Source of the DNA: Nanobdellota archaeon | Lineage (GTDB): Archaea; Nanobdellota; Nanobdellia; SCGC-AAA011-G17; GW2011-AR17 | NCBI GenBank assembly: GCA_030018575.1 | Contig: JASEIA010000013.1 | Coordinates: forward strand, 1-20,791 | Reading direction: 5' to 3' | Length of the DNA: 20,791 nt | Part shown: positions 18,995-20,791 of the stretch, in pieces | How the letters are laid out: every line of letters begins with the position of its first letter | Numbering within the stretch: the first letter of the stretch is position 1 | Notes under the pieces: model-generated | Told to the model about the DNA's origin: nothing | Databases searched by the model: none | The model's input: only the letters and a program-made list of their open reading frames with translations | Program-made: the position numbers and the translations under genes

Positions 18995-20478
18995 AAAAGC
19001 TAATATTATTGCTAATGGCAATGCTTGTGGTGGCTGGAATAGCAAGCGCAGAGTTTGATGTGTATTACACAGGGGATACTTCGCCATATAAAAGGGACCA
19101 AATAGCTGGAACTAATCTGGTATATCTTCTAAACGGCACACTTAGTTTGGAAGGCACTAATGGCGCTTTTGATGCACTTATAAAAGATTTAGGCAGACAT
19201 CTCATTATCAACCTTACAGCAAGAGATGGGTGCTATATCTCAGGGAGATACTATAGGCCAGAAATAAGCGCGGTTTATGGCTTGGGCGATGACGGCAGGG
19301 TATTTGCCCTTGGCAGCGTTGCCGGTGTTTCTGAAGACAGTGAATTAAGCTTATCCAGCGATCCGGCGGCGCCAATTACAGGATATATCGGCAGATATAC
19401 TCCACGCCCTGAGTTGCCGCAAAACTTAAGATTATGCAACGGCGTTGAAATTGTCTCTCCGCTTGTCCAAGGGATGGATGATAAAGTAAAGTTGCTTTTG
19501 CCGGAAGAGGTGACTTTTGAATATAAGAGTAACTGTGCAGTTGAAGGCACTATAGATCCCTCTCTGCATTTGCCCTGCGTTGAGGTTTCGTCTCCCTCTG
19601 GTTCAGTGTTATTGACATTAGGCAGAAGGACATTTTCTGTTCCAAGAGAAGGAGTAGCGATCTATCCGCATGCAATCCCATGCACAGACTCTGACGGCGG
19701 CAAGGACATCTCAACAGCGGGTCAGGTTTACGGCGTGCATGAGTATTTTACCGGCAGAGGATATGAAACAGCAAGGGAAATCGGAACATTCCCTGACATG
19801 TGCTCTGCAGCATTGAGACCAGGGCCCACAGAAGGCGTCCCTTACGCGGTTGTTGAGTGGTACTGCGAAAACAACAAGGCAAAGTATGAAGTTCAGGTGG
19901 ACGGCGAATTTGACTGCCCGATTGACCAGATGTGCTCTGAAGGAAGGTGCGTTGCTTTGCCAGCGTCTCCGAGAAGCGGCGCATGTGCATCTGTTGAATG
20001 CGCCGAGGGAGAGGTTTGCCGCGCAGGTGTGTGCGTAAGCACTGGCGCAGCAGCAACAGAAGACCGCAAAGCAAGGGTAAGGACGCAGCTTAACAAGCTA
20101 AAAACGACCCTTGCAAAGATAGAAGCAAACAAGTGCGGCACTCCATTGAAAACAACAGCCGAGATTACAGGCGTTATGGATATGGCAAAGCTGACAGCTG
20201 CGCTCACGGAAATAAGCGCAGCAAAGGCAAGAATTGCGAAGTGCGCGGGTGTAAGTCTCGAGGCGGTTCCTGCTGTGTCAGGTGCAAACACAAAGGATGA
20301 TGCGAGCAAGCTGCTGGCGTGGGTTAATAACAATGCCAAGACAATGAAGCAGGTAAAGGCGGATGTGGGCCCCCCAAAGGAAAGCAAAAAAGAAGACGGT
20401 AAAAAAACGCCTGCGGATGACAAAAAAACTCCTGTGCCGAAGAAGAAGCCTTTCTTAAGCAGTCTGTTCAGCAAGTAA
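18991..20478 (+). CDS. Exported cysteine-rich protein
   Basis: A 495-residue protein with a signal peptide (MKKLILLLMAMLVVAGIASA). A long beta-rich region (about 21-305) contains scattered cysteines. Two disulfide-knot-like repeats follow (about 309-349), CPIDQMCSEGRCV and CAEGEVCRAGVCV, of the CxxxxxCxxGxC type seen in other archaeal surface proteins. Next is a helical domain (about 355-430) with TRTQLNKLKTTLAKIE-like heptads, and finally a Lys/Asp/Pro-rich tail ending FLSSLFSK. No membrane anchor is visible at the C-terminus, so it is either secreted or held by other contacts. Coupled to the preceding short gene by a 4-nt overlap. The disulfide-rich exported proteins here fit with the thioredoxin-fold protein at 6255-7976. 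Confidence 0.75.
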   Translation: MKKLILLLMAMLVVAGIASAEFDVYYTGDTSPYKRDQIAGTNLVYLLNGTLSLEGTNGAFDALIKDLGRHLIINLTARDGCYISGRYYRPEISAVYGLGDDGRVFALGSVAGVSEDSELSLSSDPAAPITGYIGRYTPRPELPQNLRLCNGVEIVSPLVQGMDDKVKLLLPEEVTFEYKSNCAVEGTIDPSLHLPCVEVSSPSGSVLLTLGRRTFSVPREGVAIYPHAIPCTDSDGGKDISTAGQVYGVHEYFTGRGYETAREIGTFPDMCSAALRPGPTEGVPYAVVEWYCENNKAKYEVQVDGEFDCPIDQMCSEGRCVALPASPRSGACASVECAEGEVCRAGVCVSTGAAATEDRKARVRTQLNKLKTTLAKIEANKCGTPLKTTAEITGVMDMAKLTAALTEISAAKARIAKCAGVSLEAVPAVSGANTKDDASKLLAWVNNNAKTMKQVKADVGPPKESKKEDGKKTPADDKKTPVPKKKPFLSSLFSK

Positions 20479-20502
20479 TTTTATTTTTTTCTTTTTTTAT
20501 TC
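20479..20502 (+). terminator. T-run terminator after the exported-protein operon
   Basis: An almost uninterrupted T tract follows the stop codon at once, without a hairpin, the usual archaeal terminator form. It overlaps the 3' end of the convergent gene. Confidence 0.55.
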
Positions 20503-20791
20503 TTCTTCCATCCTTCTTCCAAAAGGTAGTATAGAAACATAAGAATGCCCTTTTCTTTCAAGCTCTGCTTCCAGGGATTCCCTGTGGTTCGAGCCCACCG
20601 ATACAATAAGCAACTTGCTTGTGCCATACAAGGCAATGTATTCTTCTATGTGCTGCACAAACGCAATGCTCCTTTGCCTGATGATAATATCCTCATACGC
20701 AGGAATGTCAGCCCTGCTCGTCATTGAGCTTCCGAATATATGCGCCCTGTTTCTTAATTCCCAGTCATCCATGCCAAAAGTTACCAGCTTG
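20497..20791 (-). CDS. C-terminal part of a protein, possibly TraB/PrgY-like (5' partial)
   Basis: The frame is open to the right edge (…KLVTFGMDDWELRNRAHIFG), so the N-terminus lies outside; the ATG at 20772 need not be the start. Visible are RQRSIAFVQHIEEYI, then a hydrophobic strand KLLIVSVGSNHRESLEAELERKGHSYV. The order R..fv..I, strand, VG..H..s....L...G is reminiscent of the C-terminal end of TraB/PrgY/GumN proteins, but only about 97 residues are seen and the match is weak. Confidence 0.55.
   Translation of the reverse strand, partial: KLVTFGMDDWELRNRAHIFGSSMTSRADIPAYEDIIIRQRSIAFVQHIEEYIALYGTSKLLIVSVGSNHRESLEAELERKGHSYVSILPFGRRMEEE

Overview
The window reads as part of an archaeal chromosome, most likely a DPANN-type archaeon (Woesearchaeota/Pacearchaeota-like; this rank is inference). 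It carries Alba chromatin protein, ribosomal protein S17e, an archaeal RNase J, a presenilin/SPP-type protease, a Nop2/Sun methyltransferase with a Nip7-like PUA partner and a type IV pilin-like protein. It also has archaeal TATA boxes with a mix of leaderless starts and GGAGG/GGTGAT ribosome binding sites. Genes are short, tightly packed and often overlap by 1-13 nt. No rRNA, tRNA or CRISPR array was seen.

Layout. 1-3371 (+): the 3' part of a large Kelch-repeat surface protein with a C-terminal membrane anchor, followed by a presenilin-like intramembrane aspartyl protease. 3363-6118 (-): a six-gene block, in transcription order DUF1284-like protein A, S26B signal-peptidase-like protein, DUF1284-like protein B, a 36-residue zinc-ribbon protein, an arginase-superfamily protein and an unknown protein. 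6255-9429 (-): a membrane-anchored protein with three thioredoxin-fold domains, and RNase J.

9557-13104 (+): the most unusual block. A radical SAM enzyme lacking auxiliary-cluster cysteines, an anticodon-domain-less AspRS/AsnRS-like enzyme and an alpha/beta hydrolase are translationally coupled by overlapping frames. An exported HEFGH metallopeptidase-like membrane protein follows 16 nt later. A palindrome touches the TATA box. This looks like a compact uncharacterised biosynthetic or modification pathway. 13107-14126 (+): a wHTH-nucleotidyltransferase plus HEPN pair (toxin-antitoxin type), preceded by three copies of one palindrome spaced 60 and 20 bp, the last inside the first codons. 14211-14756 (+): pilin-like protein with a hairpin/U-run terminator.

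14828-16712 (+): ribosome and chromatin genes (Nop2/Sun MTase, Nip7-like PUA, S17e, Alba). 16752-17033 (-): small winged-helix protein with palindromes at its promoter. 17034-17576 holds no intact gene; it contains a 440-bp segment bounded by 13-bp inverted repeats and a decayed cysteine-rich frame. 17577-18037 (+): a frameshifted HATPase-domain gene. 18017-18607 (-): CoaE-type dephospho-CoA kinase. 18677-20478 (+): two exported proteins. 20497-20791 (-): the 3' part of a gene that runs out of the window.

All family names come from motifs read by eye; no database search was possible.
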